DNA from: Dendrocalamus latiflorus
Taxonomy: Eukaryota; Streptophyta; Magnoliopsida; Poales; Poaceae
Length of the DNA: 64,000 nucleotides
Assembly: GCA_017311315.1 (NCBI GenBank)
Contig: CM029636.1
Coordinates: forward strand, 20,966,139 to 21,030,138
Reading direction: 5' to 3'
Below the pieces are notes generated by a model that was not told where the DNA came from, did not search any database, and worked only from the letters and a program-made list of their open reading frames with translations. The stretch's first letter is position 1. Each line of letters begins with the position of its first letter. The translations under genes were made by a program, and so were the position numbers. Below are positions 1-10,630 of this stretch, one piece after another.

Positions 1-1
1 T

Positions 2-258
2 GCTAACAATTCATGGACTAAGGACCTGAGAGGGGGCTTGTCACTGCTAGCGTTGGCGCAATACTTGAAGCTGTGGGACATTGTTGCTAGCACTCTGCTC
101 CATGTCAACAGGATTGATGAAATTACCTGGAGACACTCAGCCGACGGCAAGTACTCAGCTTGTTCTGCATATCAGCTCTTCTTTGCCGCTTCAACAACCT
201 TCACTTGTCACAAGTGCATCTGGAAATCTAAAGCGTTGTCACAATGTAAGTATTTTTA
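2..258 (+). pseudogene. LINE reverse-transcriptase tail (zf-RVT), first half
   Basis: An open frame from the window edge resembles the zinc-binding segment after the reverse transcriptase of plant L1-type LINEs. Visible marks are the order DEITW, GKYS, SAYQLFF and then IWKSKA with a Cys-Lys pair. The frame is lost at about base 258, and the expected continuation (LWLIIHEKC) resumes in the same strand after base 2568. The LINE was therefore split by an insertion. The 5' part lies outside the window. Family assignment rests on motif recognition; element name unknown. Confidence 0.75.
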
Positions 259-2567
259 TGAGAGACCATGTGGAAGTGACCCCATGTTTGTGATGAGTAA
301 TTGACCTTGGTTTAGAGAGATTGAGTTTGGTTTTTGAGGTTTATGCTCTTTCCGCAAAGGTCTTAAGTATTTACGACTTGGTTAGCAGTTGTTGTTACAA
401 TCACGTGGTCGGCAGAGGCATTTACGACCACGTTGTCGGCAACATCGTGGTCAGAAGACAGATTTACGACCACGTTGTGTGTCATCGTGGTCGGCAGATG
501 GACTTATGACCACGTTGTTAACTTGCTCTTACGACCACGTTGTGTGTCGTCATGGTCGGCAGACGGATTTATGACCACATTGTTGACTTGCTCTTATGAC
601 CACGTTGTGTGTCATCGTGGTCGGCAGACAGATTTACGACCACGTTGTCGCAGTCGAGTTTACAACCATGTTGTCGCAGTTGACTTTACGACCACGTTGT
701 CAGCAGTCAAGTTTACGACAACGTTGCTAGCAGTCGAGTTTACGACCACGTTGTCCGTGGTCAGTAGCTTTGACTGGCCGTGGTCGGTAGTCGAAAGCTT
801 CGACTGGTCATGGTCGGTAGTCGTAGCTTTGACAGCTGTGGTCGAAAGTCGTAGCTTTGACCGCCGTGGTCGGTAGCTTCGACCGCCATGGTCGGTGGTC
901 GGTAGCTTCGACCGCCGTGGTTGATGGTCGGTAGCTTCGACCGCCGTGGTTGGTAGTCGTAGCTTCGACCGCCGTGGTCGGAAGTCGTAGCTTCGACCAC
1001 TATGGTTGGTAGTCGATAGCTTTGATCGCCATGGTCGGTGGTCGGTAGCTTCGACCGCCGTGGTCGATAGCTTCGACTGTCGTGGTCGGTAGTCATAGCT
1101 TCGACTGGTCGAGGTCATAAGTCGTAACTTTTGCTGATTGTTTATAGTGGTTGTAGGGCTCTGCCTGAGCGGTCATAAGTTGTAGCGATCAGCTCTAGGA
1201 GGTCGTAGCTTGTGGTCTCGATGGTCGTAGCGGTCTTATGTGTGGTCGAAGGCTGCTAGCGATGGTCGTAGCTTCTGTTCTCATGGTCGTACCGACCTGT
1301 GTGCTGGTCATAACGACTTGCTGAGTGGTCGTAGCTAGCTGGGAGTTTCTCTAGGGCTACGAGTACCTTTTGACCAGCACATTCGAGTAGTCGTGAGTGG
1401 TCGTAACCAACTGGGTTGATTTTCGAGTACATTCTACTAATGCAGATTGATGATCTTAGTGTTTTGTGTGGTGCTATGTGATGCTTTGCTTGTCATTGGT
1501 GCTTGCAGGACTTTGGAGGTAGGTCATGGTGAGGCTGGAAGGATCGGGAATAGACACAGGTGGTGTTGAGGTCCAGAACGATCGGGAGAAGTCGAAGATG
1601 ACTAAGGCCGCCAGGTGGTTGCAAGCGTGCTGGCAAGAAAACAGGAAGCTTCCGAGAAGGTGCTTGAGGGGCAATTTGGTGAATTGACTAAAGGCCTGCA
1701 AATGGGAGCTGTTCTATTAAAGCATCTTTGTCCCGTCTGTGTTAACGGGTTGTTGCGGGTGTGTGCATGGTAAAACCCGGTGTTAGATGGGGTTAACGGG
1801 TTACCCCCCCCCCCCCCTCTGTCCCCCCTCTGTTCTGTTAAAGTTCAGTGCGGGCTCTTGAGATCTTAAACTTAATGTGTTTAAAGTTTCGTGGCCTTCT
1901 GATCTTTTAGTCGAAAGTTATTTGAAATCTTGGTCTTGCGGTTGTGCGCCTCACGGACCGTTCTCTGTTTTTCGAGTGTGATAAGACCACGTTCTTCGAC
2001 TTCGGTCAAATCTGTCGGTCTCTTGTTTTTCTTTGAGGCGTTTCTGGTCTAGTGCAGTCGGAGTCAGTGCAGTCCTAGTCTGGTACGTCGACCGGTTTTA
2101 CGAGTATGTTGGTTTTGACCATGGTCAAGTACTTGATCACATCGCACTCTTTCCAACCACGTTGATTGTCTCGAGCGGTAGTCTGGTTCGACCACGTTGG
2201 TAGTTTGACTACCTGTTGGCTTACGACCACGAGTTTACGACCAGAGAACAGTCTGTGTTCGATCGAATTGTTTGATCGACCACTAGTTGGCATTCGACCA
2301 CTCTGTACACAGACAGACATATGCTCGGTCAATTCGACCACGTTATTGAGACTTTTGGCCATGCTGAAGTCTTGACTATGTGAGCGATTTCCAACCAGTC
2401 TGCTCTTCTGATCTATTTTGGTCTATCTCATTGGTTCTTCAGTGAGCTTCCAACCTTACTCTTCATAGCTCAGTAGCTATTGGAGAAAAAAGTTTACGTG
2501 GATATTTGAGGAGATTTTGAAGGCACCATTCACCCCCCCCCCCCTCTGTTGCCTGTCCGATCCTTCA
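259..2567. mobile_element. Probable solo LTR (copia type) inserted in the LINE
   Basis: The insertion separating the LINE halves begins TGAGAGACC and ends GATCCTTCA, so it has TG...CA ends. It is flanked by near-identical 5-bp repeats (TTTTA left, TTTTT right). The right end carries a C-run followed by CTCTG close to the terminus, as many grass copia LTRs do. A similar C-run with CTCTG occurs near 1805-1830. No gag or pol was found inside. It could be a solo LTR or a non-autonomous element; the ends are inferred mainly from the LINE frame and TSD. Confidence 0.5.
380..1420. repeat. Degenerate array of a GACCAC word that switches orientation
   Basis: From about 380 to 750 the word TTACGACCACGTTGT recurs every few tens of bases. 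From about 780 to 1420 the same core appears as its reverse complement, GTGGTCGGTAG or GTGGTCGTAGC. A smaller patch in the first orientation lies at about 2180-2345. The repeats are imperfect and spacing varies. They lie wholly inside the insertion. ORFs here on both strands (SKL/RSYD-type peptides) are by-products of the repeat. Confidence 0.8.
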
Positions 2568-3096
2568 TTTTTTGTGGTTGATCATTCATGAGAAGTGCCT
2601 CACCAATGATAACCTCCTATGGCACGGCTGGCCCAATCTTGGATGTAGTTCTCTTAGCAATCACTCTGACAAGAGTTGTAATCACTTGTTCGTTGACTGT
2701 ATCTTCTTGACTAAGGTCTGGGCAAGATTGAGGACATGGAGCGGAGTCCAGTTCACGATCTCCTTTGCTACGATGTCTAGCTTCTATGTTTGGTGGCTTA
2801 CCACGAGAGAGTTAATCTTAAAACCTCTTCGACATGACTTTGACACGGTGATCATCCTCATTCACTGGTGTTTATGGAAAGAGCGTAATGCTACAACCTT
2901 TCAGGGAAGATGCTGTCCTACAACCGATGTGCTCTAGACTATCAAGGAAGAGATCTTTTCATGGAAGGCTGCTAGATGTGTTTCAGCTTTTTAGTCTTGT
3001 GTATGTAACCTTTCGGTGCTACCTTAGCACGGCTGCTCGAGATTGCTAGGTGTTTTTCCTTTGGTTTTCAGAGAACTTTCTCTCTGTTTTTGTACT
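2568..3096 (+). pseudogene. LINE reverse-transcriptase tail, second half and 3' region
   Basis: The frame resumes with LWLIIHEKC and runs to a stop at 2937. It has the usual end of the zf-RVT domain: a histidine-rich NHLFVDC segment, KVW and WCLWKERNATTF. Downstream is the non-coding 3' tail, which continues after the solo LTR at 3097-3388 to an A-rich stretch near 3456-3463. Together with 2-258 this is one LINE copy truncated by the window edge. Confidence 0.75.
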
Positions 3097-3388
3097 TGTC
3101 GTGGCTACGGGCCAAACAGTAGAGAAGGGGACTAGTAGAAGAGGAAGGAGAGCCAGATCTGTGGGAGAGGTGGTGAGAATGAGAGGATGTCCCTCCTTTG
3201 CCCCTCCTGGGGGTTTATATATATGAGTGGGGTAGAATGGGAAATTCTCATTCTACCCCTTAGTACTTACAAGGGATGAGGGTACATTGGTATATTTACA
3301 CTGGTATATTCCTCTACACTATTGGGCCTATTACATGTTGGACTAGTTGCACGGCCCAGTCGCGGGGGGTTGGGCCACCCCCACAACA
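3097..3388 (-). mobile_element. Solo LTR of a Tat-type gypsy element
   Basis: A 292-bp sequence starts TGTCGTGGCTACGGGCC and ends CCACCCCCACAACA. It is bracketed by perfect 5-bp repeats GTACT (3092-3096 and 3389-3393). Its two ends resemble those of the LTRs at 47571-47812 and 59287-59518, in the same orientation, so it is a solo LTR of the same or a sister family, formed by LTR-LTR recombination. It sits in the LINE 3' tail. Confidence 0.88.
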
Positions 3389-3557
3389 GTACTCTGATCT
3401 TGTTCTATCTTTCTTAATATATTTGGTCTCGGTTTCTTCTTGTGGGCTTGTCGAAAAAAATATTATTTTTCTCTATATGTGTACCGAGAAGGCAACAACA
3501 GTTTTCTTACACCTACAATCGAATCTGTGGCGAGTACTGACTAAACAAAGGTTCTTA
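3389..3557. other. LINE 3' tail and flank, no gene
   Basis: The LINE tail ends at an A-run near 3456-3463. The rest is unassigned sequence up to the TTA target site of the next MITE. Confidence 0.4.
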
Positions 3558-3965
3558 GAGCAACTCCAAGAGGCTAGCTAATATGTTCCGTATAATCCGA
3601 TTTAGCTATTTTGATGGAAAAAATCAGTCCAAGAGAGTCGGCATCTGCATCTTCAAAAATCCTGGCTTGCTATCCCATGAATGCCGCTTGGTACAATTGG
3701 CTAGTGGCCCTGGCTCGCCATCCGCGCTTCCCTGGTCCATCTGCGCGCGTCTACCTCCTTGCCGCGTGCCATTGCTGCCACTGCAAGGAGCCGGAGTGGG
3801 ATCGGGAGGCCTCTTTTGCCGAGAAGAGCGGGTGTGGTGCTGGTTTAGCGTGTGATTTAGAAGATCTGTTGCAATTAGTCATGAGTTTGAGTGGCTAAAT
3901 TGATTTAGAGAGCCAATTTTTTTATTTTTCAATAGCCAAATTTAATCAATCTCTTGGAGTTGCTC
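3558..3965. mobile_element. PIF/Harbinger-type MITE, 408 bp
   Basis: Terminal inverted repeats GAGCAACTCCAAGAG and CTCTTGGAGTTGCTC are flanked on both sides by TTA, the usual 3-bp target duplication of PIF/Harbinger elements. The interior is GC-richer in the middle (3700-3830) and has no credible coding frame. Confidence 0.8.
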
Positions 3966-4449
3966 TTAGTCACACAAACTGGCAACTTCCTTAATGCTAC
4001 TGGTTTTCCAGTAACCTGCTAGGATCTAGCAGATTTCCAGATCTTTACCAATAGCTGTCTAGAAGTCAAATCTTGGTCAGCATTGGCTTAAACTGGCGCA
4101 ATTTGGTCATAAGTCAGACAAAATCAGCCCCAATGGACCATAGCTAGAATAAAATAGGAAATGAAACCGCTGGGATTTGATATTCCATCCATGGTAAAAA
4201 TTCTCAGTTAACAGTTGTCAGTTGTGTAAGCAGGTTATTAGCACTGCTTTTCTGAACCCTGTAATAATGTACTGGTAGTGAAAACGAAAGGAAGGTATGA
4301 AACTGGATAGGTTGTTAACTACTTACAAGAACAAAAACATTGGTTTCATTGGAATGGGTATATCTGTGTGGTAAGCAACTTGGCATTTAACTCCAAGAGA
4401 TGCCAACGAGATAAAAAAGACGGAAGCCAATTCCATGAGCTCTTGATGT
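3966..4449. other. No recognisable gene
   Basis: AT-rich sequence without an open frame, repeat or terminal structure that I can support. Confidence 0.4.
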
Positions 4450-4670
4450 GAGCTTGTTTGGCTTGGGCTTTTCATAGTTTTTGGCTTGAGCTTAAGCTAA
4501 AGCTGAAATTAAATGGAGAGTATCCTCAAAATAGCGTGTACTAACCGTTTGTAGAACTTATTGTAGAGGCTTTTACCATGCCGGTTAAGACCACACATGA
4601 GTTTTCCTCGTGCTCTTAGTCTGTCCCGTGAACGACCAAACAGCTATAAGCTGTTTAAACAAATAAGCTC
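4450..4670. mobile_element. Short MITE, GAGCTTGTTTG-type ends
   Basis: A 221-bp element with inverted ends GAGCTTGTTTG and CAAATAAGCTC. Its interior (a TTGTAGAACTTATTGTAGAGG-like stretch) recurs in degraded form at about 6560-6620. No clear target duplication is seen. Superfamily uncertain. Confidence 0.5.
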
Positions 4671-5309
4671 GAAGAATCCTATCAAGCGCCTGGATTATAC
4701 ACGTAAAAAACAGCTTTAGTAGATCAGGTAAGAGTCTAGCAAATCCTCTATGAAATCACATCAGTCAAATGGGGGAAAAAGTAATTTCAGTCAGATTTTT
4801 AATCCATACCTCAAACCAATAATTAACTCTCTCTATTTCTATTCTCCACTGCTTTTTTTATCGTTGGATGATAATTCCCTCCATTTCTTTGCTATCAATC
4901 CATGCACCATCTTCGGTGGCATTCATTGGTAGCTGATTTTCTTATACCAATTAATCGTCTGCTAATTAAGATTGCATGGATTGGGCCGACCCTTACCTTG
5001 GCTGGATCATGTAGATCGATGGATGTAAAACTTGAAAGTCTCATCTACGACAGCCTAGAACAAGTAGATCAAGTAGGCCATGATCATAGGCTGCATCAAG
5101 TAGAACGGCCTTGATCTTACCATATGAAAGTTTTCGAAAGTACACGTTGCCTACTTATTCACCGTATACATGGCTATCCAAACGCACGGATATATAGAGA
5201 TGTACCAAATACACAAGAGTTTCAACGTACGGCCTGTAATATCTGCTTGATTATCCGTGGGGAAAAGAAAAAAAATATATACTCCTTTTGCCGAGATTTG
5301 TTAGCGAGA
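4671..5309. repeat. Degraded copy of sequence repeated at 6740-6930
   Basis: The stretch 4840-4940 (CCACTGCTTTTTTTAT, then CCCTCCATT, then CACCATCTT and TAGCTGATTTTCTT) matches 6830-6925 with many changes. No gene is supported; short open frames here lack homology I recognise. Confidence 0.5.
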
Positions 5310-5570
5310 TAGTAGCTCCTTTTGCCGGTGCTTATATAGAGGGACAAGCAAATGTTGGGCATTAATTGTTGCCATGTTATCCAATCCTACACAGGATATA
5401 AATCATTAAGACCTAGGACTCCTAGTAATATATAAATAGATGTGTATATGGCCACTTTTGTCGAGGCCTAGTAACATCCATCCTAGGTATGGGCCCGCCC
5501 AATTCATCATATAGCAGCTGATTAATTGATATAAGAATTCCATAAAAGAATATTAATTGGCATAAGAAAA
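5310..5570. repeat. Locus duplication, copy A
   Basis: The part 5310-5400 (GCTCCTTTTGCCGGTGCTTA onward) is the reverse complement of 9300-9395, just upstream of the defensin-like gene. The part 5405-5565 (CCTAGGACTCCTAGTAATAT onward) is a direct copy of 7810-7847 plus 8981-9085. The second copy is split by two transposons, so copy A shows the unoccupied state. Confidence 0.8.
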
Positions 5571-7851
5571 TTGGTGCTCAACATAAGAGAAAATAACCTC
5601 ACGTCGGCAAAAGTTAGCCGTAAACCTCGCTTCATATCCCTTCATCTCGGTAACTCAGGAATAGGCGCTGATGATGCCGATCTTTCCTAATGACTTCCTC
5701 ATTAAGATCTTTAGAGAAGCAATAGTAGTTGTCAACAGAGATTGAATGTGATAATATGAAAATACCATGCCAGGGACACATCAATAGGAGAGTAGTTTGC
5801 ACATCAATACCTAGTTGCGCGCCAACACCAGCTGCCCCATGTGCTGCGCCAAGACCACGCCCACGCCCAACTCAGGCTCCCTCCATCACCAGCTCTTCAT
5901 CTCCATCTCCCTCAAAGACATGTCCAGCTTAGGCTCCCTCCATCTCCAACTCAGTGCGCACATAGCATCACATCTCAGGGTTAGTGGCGGGGATGCACAG
6001 AGAAGAAGATGGGCGATTCATGGAGGGGTGAAGAACTGACAAAGACGAACTAAGGAGACAGAGGAAAGTGAGCCACGCCGCCATTGGGAAGGGATGCGGA
6101 TAGCTTAGGGCAACATTGCCGCCATCACTTCGGCCAGCTGGGCCGCTGGAATTTCAAACTGGGCCAAAAAGTTTTGCCTGGCAGCCCATTGTACCCGCGG
6201 GGACTGGTAGCATCGGTAAAACCGATAATTGGCCAGTTTTCAGCCGATTTACAGAACCCTGCTCCCACATTAATGCTTTACGTACCATTAAATCCTCCTT
6301 TTTTATCCTTACCTTAATTGTTTAGGCTTATCTTTTGGTAGTATGTGTTCATATAGAGGCATAAGAGAATCAATTGTTGCCATTTTATCCATTACTAGAT
6401 TACTGTTTTGCCATTAAATCCCTGTAGATATACATTACTGTTTTGCCATTAAATCCCTGTAGATATACACTCTTTTTTCATCCCTAACTTCTTGCCCATT
6501 CTTTTTGACTTGAGGATTCAGTCTTCGGCCGCAGCCAAAATTTAATTTTTTGTATTCAAAAAATTGGGTATATATACTAGCCATTTGTAGAACTCATTAT
6601 AAAGGTTTTCAATATACTAGCCAAAACCGCACACTAATTTTGCTTGCCCTCTTAATCTCTCTGACAAATAGCAAAAAAATCATAAGCTTGAGCCATTAGC
6701 CCGCAGATTTCAGACAAAAAGAGTGGGCCCTAAATTGTTAAATCGTATCTTTTGGCAGTATGTTTTTTATATAGAGACATTATTAACCTTGCATAAAATT
6801 TTCATTATCCACTGCTGCATAAAATGTCCATTATCCACTGCTTTTTTTGGATGGTAATTATTCCCTCCATTGCTATATATTCGTACATCATCTTTGAATG
6901 CTATTTATTAGCTACTATTTTTCTTTAGAGGGAGGGGTGTCGGTCTGGTGGACGCACCACGATGGATGCTGAGGAGGCAGTGATGCTGCTGACCGCGTGC
7001 TTGAGGGAGGGTGGTGGGCGAAGGGGGTGAGAAGAAAGGAGAGCTTAGGAGGCGATGTATCTAGCGGTGGTACCTATTAGAGATGAGAAGAAGATGGAGT
7101 CTGTCACTGACAGTGGTGGCGGAGAAGGAAGCGGATAGTGACAGTGACCAGAGAGGACTTGGGCGGCAATGACACATGGGGGAAGAGGGTCACGATCGAT
7201 GGGCCTCCGACGTTGGCGAGGTGGCTGGGCAATGTCTTGGGAAGAAAGAAGTGAAGCAGCGCTGTGACACTGAGATAGGATCATTTGGGATAGAGGCAGA
7301 ACAATGGGATTAGGGAAGGAGGGAATGTGGATCATTCAAAAAACCGAGTTGACTTTTTGGCGAGAAAAAAATCTGTCGAGTGACCAATAGACAGATCCAT
7401 AATATCATCTAATATCTACATACATATATTATACGGATATAAGCCAACGGCCACAAGCCACGGTAGTCCACCGCCTCCTAACTACCACAATGACTCGTTG
7501 CCTCTACCACTGTCCTCACCTATGACTGAGATAGTGCTATCACCGCCTCACCGCCCTGCTATCCACTGCTAGTCAACTGTCGCCCTAGCATCCCTCCAAG
7601 ATCGAGGGGACAGGTAAGCCAAACCCTAACTGGGTGAACCTGACCCCTAATCGATCGAAGAAGATGACCTCTCCGGAGACCTTTCTGGAAAAGAAAGTAG
7701 AGGTGTCAGCACAAAAATCTTCATGCAAATCGTGAGATAAGGAAATTCGACTATTTAACATTCTCGTATTTATGTTTGAGAAAGTACAGGGGTGGTTTTT
7801 TTTGGATATTAAGGCCTAGGACTCCTAGTAATATATAAATAGATGTACACG
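5571..7851. other. Decayed duplications, no gene
   Basis: Contains a sequence at 6310-6480 related to the reverse complement of 9230-9360 (GAGAATCAATTGTTGCC is shared). It also has a perfect 35-bp tandem duplication at about 6402-6471 and degraded MITE sequence at 6530-6720. The ORFs at 5729-6039 and 7045-7335 are low complexity or lack recognisable homology. Confidence 0.5.
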
Positions 7852-8743
7852 TAGGGGTGAAAACGGATCGGATAGTTTCCGCCAGATCCGGACGGATACG
7901 GATACGGATTGTGTCGGATCGGATTTTTTCGGATAGTTCTCGGATCGAATACGGATACGGATTTTTTTTATCGGATACGGATACGAATACAGTAAGCCTA
8001 GTATCCGTCGAATACGGATACGGATACGGATTATCCAGATAATACGAAAATGGATATCCGAGGGGGGGAGGGACTTTAATTTTTATTTTTGATTTTTGGA
8101 TTTCAGAAAAGCCTGAGAAATTCATTTAAGCTCAGAAAAATATGAAATAAACTCCAAAAATTCCAGGAAAATTCACAGAGGTTCCTGGTGACATTTTGGA
8201 CTTAATAAAAATATTTTCAACTAATATTGGTATTTAATTTTCATACTTAAAAATACTTTTTAATTTCAAAAGTAGACCTTTAAACTCCAGAAAATCCAGG
8301 AAACCAAATAAAAGCCAAATAACTCCAAATAATTAATTTAAAGTAGGATTTTTATAGAAAATCAAAATATCATTTTATTTAATATCTATTTTTTTGGTTT
8401 TCACTTAATTTACTTTTCAAATCAGGCTTTTTCAAAAACAGAAAATCCAGGGCAAAACCCATGAAAAGACTATGCTTGTTTAGATTTCATGAATGTTTTG
8501 ACAAGATGAACTATTTACGTATTTTCGTTAATTTTGGATGTATAGTTTAAGAGGTTTTCGTGTTCCGATAAATATTCGTAACCGTATTCGTTTCGATTCG
8601 TATTCGATCCGTATCTGTATTCGATATTATTCGTATTTGTATTCGTATTCGAGTTATCCGTATTCGTATCCGTATCCGAAAAAAATATGAAAACAAATAT
8701 GGTAGAGGCATTATCTGTCCGTATCCGATCCGTTTTCACCCTA
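7852..8743. mobile_element. hAT-type element with hexamer-repeat ends, 892 bp
   Basis: Ends are TAGGGGTGAAAACGGATCGG and the inverted CCGATCCGTTTTCACCCTA. GTACACG flanks both sides (7845-7851 and 8744-8750), close to the 8-bp duplication of hAT elements. Inside each end, about 150 bp is built from repeats of GGATAC/CGGATA (left) and GTATTC/GTATCC (right), in inverted relation. The interior is AT-rich with no transposase, so the copy is non-autonomous. Confidence 0.78.
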
Positions 8744-8750
8744 GTACACG

Positions 8751-8979
8751 GGCCTGTTCTTTTTCAGCTTTTGGCTTTTCTACAGTAACTAGCTTTGAAA
8801 CGGAGTGTCTTTTTAAGATGGGGTCTACTAATTAATTGTAGTACATACTGTACCGACTTCATTTATATTGAAAAAAACCGCACGTGAGTTTCAATTACTC
8901 TGTAATCTCTCACACGAACAGCCCAAAAGCCATAAGCCGCAGCCAAAAGTCACAAGCAGCAGCCAAAAAGAACAAGCCC
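8751..8979. mobile_element. MITE, GGGCCTGTTC-type ends
   Basis: About 229 bp with inverted ends GGCCTGTTCTTTTT and AAAAAGAACAAGCC. The family recurs at 10633-10872 and 62275-62505, sharing ACCGACTTCATTTATAT and TTACTCTGTAATCT. It lies directly beside the hAT element and splits copy B of the duplicated locus. Exact TSD ambiguous. Confidence 0.7.
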
Positions 8980-8980
8980 G

Positions 8981-9400
8981 TGTATATGGCCACTTTTGTG
9001 GAGGCCTATTAACATCCATCATATATAGAGCTGATTAATTGATATAAAAATTCCATAAAGGAATATTAATTGGTATAAGAAAATTGGCAGCCAATAAACG
9101 GCATCCAAAGATTAGATATGGACTGTAGCCATGGAGAGAATTAAAGAAAAAATAGCAGTGGATAATAGACAATCATTAAGGGTTAACACTGCCCATCTAG
9201 TGCCACTACATCAACACGTACGTACTGCCAAAAGATAAGCTTTAACAGCTAAGATAAGACTAAGAAAAAGGATGTGTGTATATCGCCAGGAATTTAGTGG
9301 TAAAACATTAATGTAGGAGTGGATAAATGGCAACAATTGATTCTCTTATAGACTCGTTTGTGCCTCTACATAAGCACCGGCAAAAGGAGCTAGCTGGCAT
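8981..9400. repeat. Locus duplication, copy B (upstream of the defensin-like gene)
   Basis: 8981-9085 matches 5440-5565 directly. 9230-9395 matches 5310-5400 and 6310-6480 in inverse orientation. The block ends about 40 bp before the start codon of the defensin-like gene, so it may contain its promoter; no TATA box can be placed with confidence. Confidence 0.65.
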
Positions 9401-9441
9401 CTCAGTGACATACCTACAAACATAAAAAAGGATAAGTAGGA

Positions 9442-9772
9442 ATGGCACTGGCCAAAAACGATACTAGGCTTCTCGTTGCTTTCATGGCTCTCATGATCCT
9501 GTGTACCACTTTCTCTTCCTGCCATGCAGCAGGTAGGCACAGATATATGCATCTGTTTTTTTTTCTTAATTTCCCTGTATGGTGTGCAGACACATGTGTT
9601 TATGCAAGTGATCATTTGTGTTTACTAATTGGGCGCAGATGGAGGGGAAACAGGCACATGCCAGGATATGTTTGAGTGCCACATCTATCATTGCCAGCTC
9701 TACTGCCGCGCGTTAGGTCACGATATGCATCGAGCCTATTGCAAAGATATAAAATTTTGCTGCTGCGGATAG
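9442..9772 (+). CDS. Defensin-like secreted cysteine-rich peptide (two exons)
   Basis: Exon 1 is 9442-9532 and exon 2 is 9639-9772, joined across a 106-bp GT-AG intron in phase 1; the product is 74 residues. Residues 1-30 form a signal peptide: a charged start, then the hydrophobic run LLVAFMALMILC, ending SCHAA. The intron falls at the signal/mature boundary, as is usual in plant defensin-like genes. The mature part has eight cysteines spaced C-x5-C-x4-C-x3-C-x11-C-x5-C-C-C. The C-x3-C pair and the terminal C-x-C fit a cysteine-stabilised alpha-beta fold. Such peptides are secreted and act in defence or cell signalling; the target here cannot be told. The frame has no defects, and family and structure argue for a real gene. 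Expression is unknown. Confidence 0.85.
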
Positions 9773-10184
9773 AAATGATCAAATCATCATGTAATGGTGA
9801 ATAAGCAAGAATGTATGCAGGGATTGAGTTTTATCTTCTAACCTCTAGTTCACTATTCTCTGATTTTATCTTTTTCTGACTTTTTAACTTTTTTAGACCG
9901 TTTGGATTTTTCATTTTCCCGTATTCATTTTCATTTTATATGATAGGCTCACCTGCTTTTTCCATTTTTAATTTTTTAAGTTTAAGTACGTAAAAAAACC
10001 ACCATTAGCTACAGTATAAAATAAGTTAAGCCATAAGCTAACTTATTTCACAACAGATTAGAGATCAATAAACTGTGCTAGTTATTATGACCTTTACATA
10101 CTATGTTCTATGTATTCAGGACTACTTAGACTTTCAGGAAAATACATAGACTGTGCAGTTATTATGACTTTCACATACTAATGT
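9773..10184. other. 3' flank of the defensin-like gene, no further gene
   Basis: AT-rich. A local duplication of a GTTATTATGACYTTYACATA segment occurs near 10080-10110 and 10152-10182. A MITE-like remnant (ACCGTTTGGATTTTTC onward) may lie at 9895-10060. Confidence 0.4.
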
Positions 10185-10630
10185 CCAGCCCAATTAATGC
10201 CCATGAAGAAAAGTTCGGGCCAATGGAGGGCCACGAATAAAGGTTCAGCCCACTGTATGGCCACTTAAAATGTAATTCACCCCAATCAAAGCCTATGAAA
10301 AAAGTCCGGAGTAACATTTCGGCCCAGAAACAAAATATTCCGGCTCACCTAGGTGGACACAATTAAGGCCTAGGAACAAAATATTCCAGCACACCTACGT
10401 AATATTTTGGCATACAAACAAAATAGCCAAGCCCAACGAAGACCTACAAGTAAAATGTTTCTGCCCACGAACAAAAAAATATTAAACTGAATTAAGGCCC
10501 ATGAACAAAATATATTCTGTCCCACTTACGTCATATTCCACCCAATTAAAGCCCACAAACAAAATGTTCAAGCCTATTAAGGCTCATGAACAAAATATGT
10601 TCCAGCCCAGTTAAGTCCTACAAACAAAAT
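10185..10630. repeat. Degenerate GCCCA-rich minisatellite
   Basis: Imperfect units of about 35-45 bp recur, with the approximate order GCCCA, AATTAAGGCC, CATGAACAAAATAT, TTCCAGCCCA. At least ten units can be followed. Divergence between units is high, so it is an old tandem expansion. No coding frame. Confidence 0.7.

Noticed and set aside
245..262. GTAAGT splice donor in the LINE frame
   Set aside because: The TGT AAG codons are part of the conserved LINE sequence, and the break is explained by an insertion with TG...CA ends.
433..1118. ORFs of 147 and 152 codons on opposite strands
   Set aside because: Both are translations of the low-complexity GACCAC array.
3583..3898. Two overlapping ORFs of 90 and 95 codons
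   Set aside because: Lie inside a 408-bp MITE with clear TIRs and TTA duplications.
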